From Chryseobacterium sp. OV279 (lineage in GTDB: Bacteria; Bacteroidota; Bacteroidia; Flavobacteriales; Weeksellaceae): a stretch of 64,000 nucleotides of DNA. Positions 1 to 7,954 of this stretch are shown here, in pieces. A program made the translations under genes and the position numbers. The stretch covers positions 958,371 to 1,022,370 of the forward strand of contig NZ_FQUD01000002.1 in the NCBI RefSeq assembly GCF_900128945.1, in the 5' to 3' direction. Position 1 is the first letter of the stretch, and every line of letters starts with the position of its first letter. Under the pieces are notes generated by a model. The model saw only the letters and a list, made by a program, of their open reading frames with translations, was not told where the DNA came from and searched no databases.

Positions 1-256
1 AGATTTTTCCATTGGTTCCAAAAGTAAGATCCAAAGGTCCTGTATAGCTTGTCGCTTTAGAAATAACCAATTGATGGGTATTAGAATCGAAAGAGCGATA
101 GAAAACACTGCTGTTGGTGTCGGTTAAATTGCCTGCTAAGAAAGTTCCTGCGGGCAAATGATGTATTCCATTGGAAGCAAACGAAATATCCTTTAAAAGT
201 TGGGAATAGATGACATTGACTGTAAGCAATGTTAATAGTAAAATTATTTTCTTCAT
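1..256 (-). CDS. Secreted delta-60-repeat-like protein, N-terminal part
   Basis: This is the N-terminal 85 residues of a gene that runs off the left edge. Translation from the ATG at 256 gives a signal peptide (MKKIILLLTLLTVNVIYSQ) followed by a segment ending GPLDLTFGTNGKI. The D-x-T-F-G-x-N-G-K ending is typical of delta-60 repeats, which form a beta-propeller-like fold in secreted or cell-surface proteins of Bacteroidota. Such proteins often end in a type IX secretion sorting domain, but that end is outside the window. A longer open frame on the same strand (326 to 81) lies in a different frame and lacks the signal peptide, so it was not chosen. Function unknown. Confidence 0.75.
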   Translation of the reverse strand, partial: MKKIILLLTLLTVNVIYSQLLKDISFASNGIHHLPAGTFLAGNLTDTNSSVFYRSFDSNTHQLVISKATSYTGPLDLTFGTNGKI

Positions 257-580
257 TTGTTTTTTTTTGCAAAAATAAATAAAATAGAGCTGTTTTAATT
301 GCTTTTTCACGCATTAAAGTGTTCATTATTAGTATTTTATGTATTTTAGAGATAACAGTATGTAATTAATAATCAACTATAAATATTTTAAATTCAAGAA
401 TAATATTTTTTTCTCTGCTTGCCGTAATCGTAATTCTAAATATGTTGTCAATAATTAATTCATCAAAAGATGAAATTTCTGAATTATTTTAAAGTTTATT
501 TACATTTTTCAAAGATTTTATTTGAATGGTAACCGCTCATTATATTCAAATTATATTCAATAGGAACAGGCTTCAGCTTT

Positions 581-677
581 TGTCATTGCGAGGAGCGAAG
601 CGACGAAGCAATCTCTTTAACCGCAATTTTTTGTAATGAATTAAATTAGATTGCTTCACCTACAGTTCGCAATGACA
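581..677. repeat. Inverted repeat (REP/MITE-like hairpin), copy 1
   Basis: The left arm at 581-614 (tgtcattgcgaggagcgaag...) pairs with the right arm at 648-677 (agattgcttcacc...cgcaatgaca), with a spacer of about 33 bases. The outer 9-10 bases and the gaagcaatct/agattgcttc blocks are perfectly complementary. Elements with this tcattgcgaggagc core recur as dispersed repeats in several bacterial groups. No function is known to me. Confidence 0.7.
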
Positions 678-850
678 GTCTTGGTGAAAATAGCGTCTGT
701 GGGATATGTAAACCATACACACAGATATAGTTTGCAAGATGTTTTATACTAATTCTTTTGTGGTAAAATAAAACACACCGTTTCATCAAAATCTTTGGTC
801 TTCCATTGAACGGAAACTTATTATATTCAACAGGAACGGGTTTCAGCTTT

Positions 851-947
851 TGTCATTGCGAGGAGCAAAGCGACGAAGCAATCTCTCTAATCACAATTTT
901 TTGTCATGAATTGAATTAGATTGCTTCACCTACGGTTCGCAATGACA
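851..947. repeat. Inverted repeat (REP/MITE-like hairpin), copy 2
   Basis: This is the same hairpin as at 581-677, displaced by exactly 270 bases: left arm 851-884, right arm 918-947. The few differences are single substitutions, for example gagcgaag to gagcaaag in the left arm. Confidence 0.7.
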
Positions 948-1112
948 GTCTTGGTGAAAATGGCGTCTTTAGGATATGCAAATAATACATGCCGATATAA
1001 TCTGCAAGATGTTTTATACTATTCTTTAGTGGTAAAATAAAACACCCCGTTTCATCAAAATCCTTGGTCTTCCATTGAACGGAAGCTTATTATATTCAAT
1101 AGGAACGGGCTT

Positions 1113-1466
1113 TAGCCCGTTTAAACAGAAATCAAGATTCATTCGGCTTTAGCCAAAACCTAATGTTTTTTTTGATCTCCCGCAGATTTCTCAGATGACG
1201 CAGATTGTGACGTCCGTTTTGAAGGTTTCAGCCTTCAGGCAGCTCTAAACTCCCTCCTGATGGTCTGTAAACGGGCTCTCTCCGGTTCCTGAAGTGGCTG
1301 CACGCTCTTTGTAAGCGTCTATAGGCCGTTACTGAACGACCTGGACCCGGTTGATGAACGGGTTTTACCCACTTATGAAAGGGGAGATACCCCTTGGGTA
1401 AGGGGGTAGAGGGACTTAGGTAAGGGGCTGCCAACGGTTATGGAAGGGGGCGGAGGTCTAAAAACA
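1113..1466. other. Gene-free stretch with short palindromes and a GC-rich block
   Basis: The segment starts next to a small perfect palindrome (acgggctttagcccgt, about 1104-1119). It continues with a cagatt-type motif repeat (cgcagatttctcagatgacgcagatt, about 1182-1208). From about 1210 to 1460 the base composition becomes clearly GC-rich with runs of ggggg, unlike the AT-rich surroundings. The only open frame there (1434 to 1228, minus) gives a proline- and arginine-rich 68-residue peptide that resembles no family, so no gene is called. Confidence 0.5.
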
Positions 1467-1468
1467 AA

Positions 1469-1500
1469 AAAACTGCTTCCGATGGAGCAGTTTTGTTTTA
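1469..1500. terminator. Bidirectional terminator downstream of the XRE gene
   Basis: The stem aaaactgct (1469-1477) / agcagtttt (1486-1494) has an 8-base loop, with T runs on the + side and A runs (T on the minus strand) on the other. It lies just past the stop of the minus-strand regulator that ends at 1523. Confidence 0.75.
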
Positions 1501-1522
1501 TAATGAGTTCTATTGTACAGAT

Positions 1523-1885
1523 CTATTTTCTGGCTTTTAATTTCTTATTTTCTGCGGTTAGGGCTTCTATCTGCTGTTTCAGGAGGTTGATATAGTCCTG
1601 CTGATTTTCTAAGATATAATCCGGGATGTTGTAATGGTTATTAAGAATTGCAGTTCCTGAATTGGTTGACGAGTCATTGAAATTGACGGTATTACCCGGT
1701 TTCTCTTCTTTAATGTCTTCTACCTTTACGTCCAATGCATTAGCCAGCTTCTCCCACTCATCATCAAATATTCTCACATCACCGCTTTCTTTACGGCTGT
1801 AGTTGGATACATCGGTAGCGATAATATTGGACATATACTCCTGCGTATAGCCTCTTTGCTTTCTTAGAGTTCTTAGCTTTTCCAT
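1523..1885 (-). CDS. XRE-family helix-turn-helix regulator
   Basis: This 120-residue protein has an N-terminal Cro/C1-type HTH (residues 1-60: LRTLRKQRGYTQEYMSNIIATDVSNYSRKE). A linker follows, then a C-terminal coiled coil (about residues 95-120, LLKQQIEALTAENKKLKARK) that probably drives dimerisation. It should be a cytoplasmic DNA-binding protein; the target is unknown. The gene is transcribed away from the DUF262 gene, with 156 bp between the starts, so it might control that pair, but similar XRE-coiled-coil proteins occur widely in related genomes without such neighbours. A TAnnTTTG element lies about 22 bp upstream of the start. Confidence 0.85.
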   Translation of the reverse strand: MEKLRTLRKQRGYTQEYMSNIIATDVSNYSRKESGDVRIFDDEWEKLANALDVKVEDIKEEKPGNTVNFNDSSTNSGTAILNNHYNIPDYILENQQDYINLLKQQIEALTAENKKLKARK

Positions 1886-1905
1886 AGAGTGGGGGTGTGT
1901 TTTTA

Positions 1906-1913
1906 CAAATATA
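1906..1913 (-). promoter_or_regulatory. Promoter -7 element for the XRE gene
   Basis: Read on the minus strand this is TATATTTG, an exact match to the Bacteroidota -7 consensus TAnnTTTG. It would place the transcription start near 1900, about 15 bases before the ATG. A TTTG motif lies upstream but is closer than the usual spacing. Confidence 0.55.
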
Positions 1914-2002
1914 GAGAAAAAGTTTTTGCAAATAAGGATATATAAGATTATCCTTACTATTAAAATAATTAAGAGTTTTACAGAAATAAACTTTGAAATA
2001 AG

Positions 2003-2010
2003 TAAATTTG
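2003..2010 (+). promoter_or_regulatory. Promoter -7 element for the DUF262-HEPN pair
   Basis: TAAATTTG matches TAnnTTTG and lies 32 bases before the ATG of the DUF262 gene. No clear -33 TTTG is visible at the expected distance. Confidence 0.5.
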
Positions 2011-2041
2011 AATCTTAAATTAAGAAGTACAAATTAATAAT

Positions 2042-3178
2042 ATGGAAAATTTAAAATATAATCTCTCTGTATTGCAGGAAAAGGCTAAAGAAAGAACGGT
2101 TAAAACCCAAAGTATAGAATATGATATTGAAACTTTAATTAAAAAACTTGATAAAAATGTAATAAAGTTAGATCCAGAATATCAAAGAAGACATCGATGG
2201 GACAATAAGACTTCTTCAAGATTAATAGAAAGTTTAATTTTAAATATTCCAATTCCGACTATATATATATCGCAAGATGTTGATGTTGATGTTGAAACGG
2301 ACGGCGAAGAATTTAGATATTCCGTAATTGATGGCCAACAACGTTTGACGGCTATTAAGAATTATTTAAAAAATAAATTTGTTTTAGAAGGGTTGGAAAG
2401 TCTTAATGAGCTGAACGGATGCTTTTATAAGGACTTACCTCCGTTTTTAACTAGGAGATTGGAAGAAAGAAGTATCAAATGTTTAAGAATTGATTCTACA
2501 ATTGATTCCCAGGTTAAGCTTGATATATTTGAAAGATTAAATTCAGGTTCTGTAAAGCTTGAAGCTCAAGAGTTAAGAAACGCGGTCTATAGTGGACATT
2601 TTAATAACTTAATTAAAGACTTATCTAAAAATCAAAATTTTAGAGAACTCCTTCAAATAAGTAATGATACACCTGATAATAATAATAAGGTGAAAAAGAT
2701 GGAAGACGTTGAGGTCGCTTTAAGATTTTTTGCTCTGACTAATAATAGATATATAAGATTTAAGAAAACTAAAGAAAAAGGGTTTTCTAGCTTCCTAGAT
2801 GAGACTATGGAAGAATTTAATAATTTAAGTCAATTAGAGATAGAAGAAAAAAGAGAAGAGTTTGAAAAAACAATGGCATTTATTAATAAGAATTATGGTA
2901 AAGCAATTTTTTCAAAATATAAGATTGAAGAAGGAAATGCTCAACTAGTTTTGCAATCTAAATTTAATATTGCAGTGTATGACGCTTTTGCAATAGCTAT
3001 TCATGATGCCTTATCTGAAGGAATAGATATTTCGAATAAAAAGGAAGAACTAAAAAAACTGTTTAGAGATAAAGAATTTTATAATTCTATTTCAGGAAGT
3101 TACTTGGATACTAATAAATTAAAATATCGTATAGAAACTACTAAACAAGTTTTAGGATGTCAGGGAATACTTTCGTAA
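2042..3178 (+). CDS. DUF262 (ParB-like/GmrSD N-terminal) protein
   Basis: This 378-residue protein has a DUF262 domain at residues about 25-220, with PEYQRRHRW (45-53) and the invariant DGQQR (97-101) followed by RLTAI. DUF262 is a ParB/Srx-like fold that acts as a nucleotide-dependent module in GmrSD-type restriction of modified DNA and in related defence proteins. The C-terminal DUF1524 HNH nuclease of full-length GmrSD is absent; the remaining 150 residues are helical and charged. The stop codon overlaps the next gene by 22 bases, so the two are translationally coupled. Codon use is much more AT-rich than in most genes of the window, which suggests transfer. A defence or toxin-antitoxin role is inferred from domain and context. 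Confidence 0.85.
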   Translation: MENLKYNLSVLQEKAKERTVKTQSIEYDIETLIKKLDKNVIKLDPEYQRRHRWDNKTSSRLIESLILNIPIPTIYISQDVDVDVETDGEEFRYSVIDGQQRLTAIKNYLKNKFVLEGLESLNELNGCFYKDLPPFLTRRLEERSIKCLRIDSTIDSQVKLDIFERLNSGSVKLEAQELRNAVYSGHFNNLIKDLSKNQNFRELLQISNDTPDNNNKVKKMEDVEVALRFFALTNNRYIRFKKTKEKGFSSFLDETMEEFNNLSQLEIEEKREEFEKTMAFINKNYGKAIFSKYKIEEGNAQLVLQSKFNIAVYDAFAIAIHDALSEGIDISNKKEELKKLFRDKEFYNSISGSYLDTNKLKYRIETTKQVLGCQGILS

Positions 3179-3966
3179 GTTCGCGATTGGATGTAATTGC
3201 GAGTAGGTTTAATGAGATCGAGATTTTATTGCAATTGACAGAAGAAAATGTTTCACATCCAGCAAGATACGCAGCACTTTGTCGTTCTGCCCATGTTCTT
3301 TTGGTAAGCCATGTAGAAGGTATATATAAGGATATTGTTAAAGATGTAATTGACGACTTAAATTTCAACACAGATTTTTTTTGTAATGTAAAAAAGGATA
3401 TTTTTAAAACCCATTCTCTTCATTTTATTCATACCGTTGAGAATGATAAAAGTGCTGAAAAAATTAAAGAAAAATTATGGAATGCTTTTAAAGATTGTAA
3501 AACTCAACTAATTCTAGAGCCTTTTCTTAGAACAGATAATAAAAATCCTACACCCCAAATTTTAGAGGAAATTTTGAAAAAATTTGGAGAGGAACATTTT
3601 TTTAGATCTTTAATTGAATCGAGATTAGAAGTTGTTTTTGAAAACAATAAGAAATTATCATTAAAGGAATTGGAAAAGATTAAAAGACACACAACTAATG
3701 GAGTGCAAAACTTTCCATATACACTTGATAAATCATACTTTTATAACTTTAACCTTCCAAATCTGGGAAAGGATAAGAAGGGGTTATTTGAAGAATTTTT
3801 AAATCAATTCTTAAATGACAGACATAAAATTGTACATGGACAGGCTCTTGATAATCCTAAAAACCACACTGAGATTTTAGAGTCAAAAGTAAAGATTGAG
3901 ATTTTAATGTATGCTTTTATAATCTGTTTGTGTCATTTAAGTAATCCAGTAGCACTATTAAACTAA
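3157..3966 (+). CDS. HEPN-domain protein (MAE_28990/MAE_18760-like), putative RNase
   Basis: This 269-residue protein starts inside the 3' end of the DUF262 gene. It resembles the MAE_28990/MAE_18760 HEPN group. The N-terminal helix pair carries the motif SHVEGIYKD (about 51-59). A C-terminal R-x4-H motif, RHKIVH (R222 to H227), fits the catalytic signature of HEPN ribonucleases. HEPN nucleases act in toxin-antitoxin, abortive-infection and restriction systems, usually on RNA. The gene is as AT-rich as its partner. I infer that it is the effector and DUF262 the sensor or regulator. The reverse (HEPN as a non-catalytic partner) cannot be excluded, because I judged the motif by eye. Confidence 0.75.
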   Translation: MSGNTFVSSRLDVIASRFNEIEILLQLTEENVSHPARYAALCRSAHVLLVSHVEGIYKDIVKDVIDDLNFNTDFFCNVKKDIFKTHSLHFIHTVENDKSAEKIKEKLWNAFKDCKTQLILEPFLRTDNKNPTPQILEEILKKFGEEHFFRSLIESRLEVVFENNKKLSLKELEKIKRHTTNGVQNFPYTLDKSYFYNFNLPNLGKDKKGLFEEFLNQFLNDRHKIVHGQALDNPKNHTEILESKVKIEILMYAFIICLCHLSNPVALLN

Positions 3967-3999
3967 ATTCTCTAAATTTATCCCACAACCAAAAACAAC

Positions 4000-4227
4000 A
4001 TGCACAACAAAATCATAAAAATAAAACACATCACAGGAACCTACACCATTGATGTAAAGGAGGGAAAACTGAACGAAATGCAAACCCAGCTGGACAAATG
4101 CCTGAACGATGAACAGGGCGCCATTGTGGTGAAGGGAGAAAACGGAGATCAGTTTGTATATCCAGCGGATCTTCTGAAAAACAGTTTTATTTCCATTGTG
4201 GATAGGGAAGAGGCGAAGGGGCTCTAA
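4000..4227 (+). CDS. Small hypothetical protein
   Basis: This 75-residue, soluble, charged protein (MHNKIIKIKHITGTYTIDVKEGKLNEM...) has alternating beta-like segments, no signal peptide and no recognised domain. It starts 33 bases after the HEPN stop, so it could be a third gene of that transcript. Its base composition is less AT-rich, closer to the chromosomal background, which argues that it belongs to the older backbone. Function unknown. Confidence 0.55.
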   Translation: MHNKIIKIKHITGTYTIDVKEGKLNEMQTQLDKCLNDEQGAIVVKGENGDQFVYPADLLKNSFISIVDREEAKGL

Positions 4228-4376
4228 GCAAAACCAAAGTCCCAAAGGTATTATGAGACTACAGTTTTAGTTCAGGAACCGAATGCAGGGAGATTGTTTC
4301 AACAAATCACTGAAAAATAATTCCCCTGATTTTAAGCCTATTATTAAGTTTTGTTAAAATTTATCAGGGAAAAGTT

Positions 4377-4406
4377 TTGCAGAAATATAAAATCGTTTTA
4401 TATTTG
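4377..4406 (+). promoter_or_regulatory. Promoter of tRNA-Ser
   Basis: TTG (4377-4379), 19 bases, then TATATTTG (4399-4406): an almost ideal Bacteroidota TTTG-N19-TAnnTTTG promoter 34 bases before the tRNA 5' end. Confidence 0.75.
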
Positions 4407-4439
4407 CACCACTGAAAACAACGGTATAGCCGTGATTCA

Positions 4440-4524
4440 GGAGAGATGGCAGAGTGGTCGATTGCGATAGTCTTGAAAACTATTGACTGTAACAGGTCCG
4501 GGGGTTCGAATCCCTCTCTCTCCG
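4440..4524 (+). tRNA. tRNA-Ser (anticodon UGA)
   Basis: This is a class II tRNA of 85 nt. The acceptor GGAGAGA (4440-4446) pairs with TCTCTCC (4517-4523), with discriminator G at 4524. The anticodon stem closes the loop CTTGAAA, giving anticodon TGA (reads UCA). A variable arm and the T arm GGGGG-TTCGAAT-CCCTC follow. CCA is not encoded. It has its own promoter and a downstream hairpin. Two partial copies lie at 10611 and 15287. Confidence 0.95.
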
Positions 4525-4540
4525 CAAAAGTTAAATATAA

Positions 4541-4568
4541 ACCTACTGATAATCAGTGGGTTTTGTTT
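4541..4568 (+). terminator. Terminator of tRNA-Ser
   Basis: The hairpin cctactgat / atcagtggg (one G-T pair) is followed by a long T run (ttttgtttttttt), starting 17 bases after the tRNA 3' end. Confidence 0.7.
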
Positions 4569-4663
4569 TTTTTGCAATGTTTCAAATTTAGTGATTTGAT
4601 GTTTTTTGATAGCTAATAAGCTGAAAATCAATTAAGATAAAAACATTAAAGTTTAAAATTCGA

Positions 4664-4690
4664 GAGCAGGTTATCCTGCTCTTGTTTATT
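4664..4690 (+). terminator. Orphan terminator-like hairpin in a gene-free stretch
   Basis: The perfect stem gagcagg (4664-4670) / cctgctc (4675-4681) has a 4-base loop and a T-rich tail. No gene lies directly upstream except the tRNA-Ser, so this may back up its terminator. The rest of 4569-5035 holds no gene that I can support. Confidence 0.5.
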
Positions 4691-5035
4691 TTAGCGGATA
4701 AAAAACATAGTGGCTGCGCCTCTTTGCAGCCCATAGATGTTTCCAAGGCCTACGAGGAATTATCTTTGGTCCCGCCGCCCAAAGACTAAACCTTGAGATT
4801 TAATTTATATCAGGAAAAATGCTGTTACAATAACATGGGTTTGTATTTTGCTTCTAGGATTTAAATTTCTTCGATTTTGGGCTTTAGAAATCTTACCGGC
4901 ATAATCACAAGTCTAAAATGAGCTGCTAAATATTTGAAGCAAATGGGGAATAGTAAATGTTGTTAATTAATGTAAAATTACTTGCCTGTATTTCTTACTG
5001 TTTTTTTAATAGATTTACGGCTAGATAATTAGATT

Positions 5036-5554
5036 ATGAGAATTAAGTTAACGATGATGTTCGTAATGTTGTTCACAACAGTTTTCACAACAGTTATGGC
5101 ACAAAAACAAATTAATCTTACACCCGAAATTGAAGTAACGCTCTCAAAAGGGTTAAATCTCTTTGATGATAAGGAAAATACAGAATCCATAAATAAGATG
5201 GTTAGGAGTGGAATCCCACCAGAACCTTATAGATTGCTTGTAACTGATTTCGCATATAAAAAGGGCAATATCATTGTTAGATTCTTTGTTGGAAAAAGTG
5301 AATGGCCTACTGACTACAATGAAGATAAAAGGCCAAAGTATAATAAATTGAACACCAGGCACGTCAAAGACACGAGCTTTTTAATTTTGGATTACCAGAT
5401 CGGAAAAAAGTCGTATCATAAGATTGAAGTAAAGAATACAAAAAGCAAGGATGTTGTTACTATTGAAATCGAGTGCAATGCTTTTGTAAATGGGGGAAAG
5501 CAGAGAGCGGAGGATTTAATGAAGGAATTATTAGAGAGTTTTAGATTCAAATAA
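5036..5554 (+). CDS. Secreted hypothetical protein
   Basis: This 172-residue protein has a clear signal peptide (MRIKLTMMFVMLFTTVFTTVMAQ, cleavage near residue 22-23). The mature part is mixed alpha/beta and hydrophilic, with no cysteine pairs or catalytic motif that I recognise. It probably resides in the periplasm or is secreted. It stands alone: more than 500 bp upstream are gene-free and the next gene is convergent. It is the first gene after the intact tRNA-Ser and so would be the left edge of the putative accessory region. Confidence 0.6.
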   Translation: MRIKLTMMFVMLFTTVFTTVMAQKQINLTPEIEVTLSKGLNLFDDKENTESINKMVRSGIPPEPYRLLVTDFAYKKGNIIVRFFVGKSEWPTDYNEDKRPKYNKLNTRHVKDTSFLILDYQIGKKSYHKIEVKNTKSKDVVTIEIECNAFVNGGKQRAEDLMKELLESFRFK

Positions 5555-5652
5555 GCCCGTTAATAGTTTATTTTCGATTAACGTTTTGCCCACCTAAAGG
5601 CTAAACTTTGAGACTTTTTGTGAATGAAATTTTATTGAGCAACGCCAATCAT

Positions 5653-6759
5653 TTATAATTTAAGAAATTCAATTAACTCTTTTACAGCTGCCCCACCAGC
5701 ACGATTAGCCCCGATGGTAGAGGCAGAGGGGCCGTAGCCAATTAAATGAATTCTTGGATCCCTGCTGACTTGTGTGGCCAGTCTTCCTGACATTTCAATT
5801 CCTCCTTTATCATTTAAAAGATGTAATGCAGCCAGATGATCCAGAGAATGACGAAAGCCGGTATTCCAAAAAATAACGTCGGCATCAATGGTCGTTCCAT
5901 CTTCCCATCGCACCCCGTTTTCAGTGATTTCTTCAAACATAGGTTTTCTGTCTAAAACGCCATTAAGTAACATTTCTTCAATAACTGGTGTAACGTGGAT
6001 CCCCGTTACCGAAACAACCGAACTTGGAGGTAAACCCTCGCGAACTCTTTTTTCGACTGATGCAACAGCCTCTCTCCGCAGTTCAATACTAAATTCCTCT
6101 TTTTTAAAATCTACAGGTCGCCGGGTTACCCAGGTCGTTGTAGTAACTTTTGAAATTTCACCAAGCAACTGAATGGCGGAGATTCCGCCTCCGACAATGA
6201 TAACATGCTTTCCTATGAATTCTTGAGCACCCTTATATTCACCGGTGTGCAGCTGTCTGCCGAGAAACTTGTCCCATCCGGGATATTTTGGACAATTGGG
6301 TGTTTTCCATGTACCTGTGGCATTAATCAAACCACGGGCAGTGAACTGAACGCCATTGGTATGAATCATAAACCGTCCATTTCGATCCGTAACTTCACTT
6401 ACCCGTACGGGACGAATCACAGGAAGATTAAACTGCTTTTCGTATTGTTCATAATATTTTGGAAGAGCCAGATTTGCCTGTAATGAAGTATCCATCGTAT
6501 CAACAGCATCGGCAAATGCCATTCCGGGAAGATCATTAATACCATTAACATTACTTAACGTCAGAGAGTCCCATCTATGCTGCCAGGCTCCACCGGAACC
6601 AAACTCATCATCCAAAACCACAAACCCCTTTCCCGGTTCTATTCCGCTTTTTCTAAGATAATACGCTGCCGACAATCCTGCCTGCCCTGCTCCGATTACC
6701 GCAATATCAACTTTGTAAAATAAATCCGGACGGATTTGCAAGTTTTTATCAGCTTCCAT
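5653..6759 (-). CDS. Flavin-containing monooxygenase-like FAD/NAD(P) oxidoreductase
   Basis: This 368-residue protein has two dinucleotide-binding motifs: GAGQAG (about residues 22-27) for FAD, and GGGISA near residue 190 for NAD(P)H. Between them FLGRQLHTGEY matches the FxGxxxHxxxY fingerprint of flavin-containing monooxygenases, and the GTWKTPNCP segment is also typical. These enzymes oxygenate small nucleophilic or ketone substrates in the cytoplasm using NADPH and O2. The substrate here is unknown. The gene is divergent from an AraC regulator (start 6997), which probably controls it. Confidence 0.8.
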   Translation of the reverse strand: MEADKNLQIRPDLFYKVDIAVIGAGQAGLSAAYYLRKSGIEPGKGFVVLDDEFGSGGAWQHRWDSLTLSNVNGINDLPGMAFADAVDTMDTSLQANLALPKYYEQYEKQFNLPVIRPVRVSEVTDRNGRFMIHTNGVQFTARGLINATGTWKTPNCPKYPGWDKFLGRQLHTGEYKGAQEFIGKHVIIVGGGISAIQLLGEISKVTTTTWVTRRPVDFKKEEFSIELRREAVASVEKRVREGLPPSSVVSVTGIHVTPVIEEMLLNGVLDRKPMFEEITENGVRWEDGTTIDADVIFWNTGFRHSLDHLAALHLLNDKGGIEMSGRLATQVSRDPRIHLIGYGPSASTIGANRAGGAAVKELIEFLKL

Positions 6760-6996
6760 ATAGTACTTGATTTTTTGACCTTACCGATTAATGTGCTTAT
6801 TATTTTTCGCTTTATATGCTATTAACAGACTAAATGTATGAAATACCATCGACAATAACTAATATTTTAATTAAACGAATATAGGCCTGCAAAGCGGACT
6901 GACAATGGATTGATTGCTAAGTTATTGTTTTCATTAATAAGAAATCTTAATAGGGAAATTTATGGATGTTATTATATTTGTTGCTAGTTTTGTAAA

Positions 6997-7887
6997 GTGG
7001 TTAAAATAAAAAGAATAACTCCAACAGATTTCAGGGGACATTATATGCCTGAAATGTCGACTGATTTCCCAATATTAAAAACAGCTGTCCAGATTCATGA
7101 TATTGGAAAAACATCAGGCTTTATTAAAGTACCTACGCCTTTACACAGGCCTCAGTACAATTTCATTGTTCATGTTACCAAAGGCAATGCAAAACAGCAG
7201 GTAGATGCAGATTTAATATCAATAAAAGAACACGAAATCTTATTGGTAAGACAGGGAAATGTCACCTCACTAAAGGAAGTGAGCCCGGATGCAACCGGTC
7301 ATATTATTTTATTTGAAGACCAGACGCTTAACCAAATCCTATCAAAACAGGAGCTCATCAAGCTGTTTTCAGTTAATAATATCATTCATTTGCCACAAGA
7401 AAATAGCATCTGGCTAACCTCTCTATTTGAACTTTTGAGTACTGAGATTTATTCTCAAAATGCAAACTTAGATATTTGTTATTCACTTCTGCAGGCTGGG
7501 CTGCAGAAAATTTTTAGCTCAGGAAGCGAACTGAAGAAAGCAGTCAACCGAAATGCTGAAATTACTTTCAATTTTAAAGAATTGGTCTATAAACATTATA
7601 TTGAACATAAAACGATTTTGTTTTACGCTGCTGAACTATCTGTTTCTGAAAATTATCTTCATAGGTGCATCAAAGAAACGATTGGAGAGAGTCCAAAAGA
7701 ATGGATTAATAAAGTAAGTATTTTACAAAGTCAATTACTTTTACAGGATTTAACCAAGAGTATTTCAGAAATAGCTTTCGAACTTAATTATGGTGATCCC
7801 AGCTATTTTGGACGCCTGTTTAAGAAAATAAGTGGAGTAACCCCTTCAGAATACAGAATGACCTTTATGCAGGATTTGTCCGAGTAA
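6997..7887 (+). CDS. AraC-family transcriptional regulator
   Basis: This 296-residue protein has an N-terminal cupin-like sensing half (about 1-180; FIVHVTKGNAKQQVDADL) and a C-terminal double-HTH AraC domain (about 195-293). The latter holds the SISEIAFELNYGDPSYFGRLFKKISGVTPSEYR signature, here noted only in short: FELNYGDPSYFGRLFKK. The first codon is GTG; ATG codons at residues 17 and 20 are alternatives. It lies head to head with the flavin monooxygenase and 67 bp before a co-directional outer-membrane protein, so both may be its targets (inference). Confidence 0.85.
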   Translation: MVKIKRITPTDFRGHYMPEMSTDFPILKTAVQIHDIGKTSGFIKVPTPLHRPQYNFIVHVTKGNAKQQVDADLISIKEHEILLVRQGNVTSLKEVSPDATGHIILFEDQTLNQILSKQELIKLFSVNNIIHLPQENSIWLTSLFELLSTEIYSQNANLDICYSLLQAGLQKIFSSGSELKKAVNRNAEITFNFKELVYKHYIEHKTILFYAAELSVSENYLHRCIKETIGESPKEWINKVSILQSQLLLQDLTKSISEIAFELNYGDPSYFGRLFKKISGVTPSEYRMTFMQDLSE

Positions 7888-7954
7888 AGAGTGATTTAGT
7901 TTTAAAGCATTTCCTGTTTTCAAACCACCTTTGTATTACTAAAATTCAAAGAAA

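Larger units (their letters stand above)
551..1112. repeat. Tandem 270-bp direct repeat, two copies plus a partial third
   Basis: Copy 1 spans about 551-820 and copy 2 about 821-1089. A third copy starts at 1090 and fades after about 23 bases. The copies are nearly identical over their whole length (shared landmarks: ttatattcaa at the start, tgtcattgcgaggagc at 581 and 851, gatgttttatact, ttccattgaacgga at the end). Neither copy holds a convincing reading frame. Each contains the inverted repeat listed separately. The rest of 257-1522 has no gene that I can support. Confidence 0.85.

Noticed and set aside
81..326. 81-residue minus-strand frame at the left edge
   Set aside because: Out of frame with the signal-peptide-bearing gene that starts at 256 and reads into a typical delta-60 repeat.
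581..947. Repeated hairpins considered as a CRISPR-like array
   Set aside because: The repeat unit is 270 bp, only two copies exist, spacers are themselves repeated, and no cas gene is present.
1228..1434. 68-residue minus-strand frame in the GC-rich block
   Set aside because: Proline- and arginine-rich composition caused by GC-rich DNA, no family, no promoter.
4437..4631. 64-residue frame over the tRNA-Ser
   Set aside because: The antisense of a tRNA; the peptide resembles frequently mis-called GIRTPG-type translations of tRNA genes.
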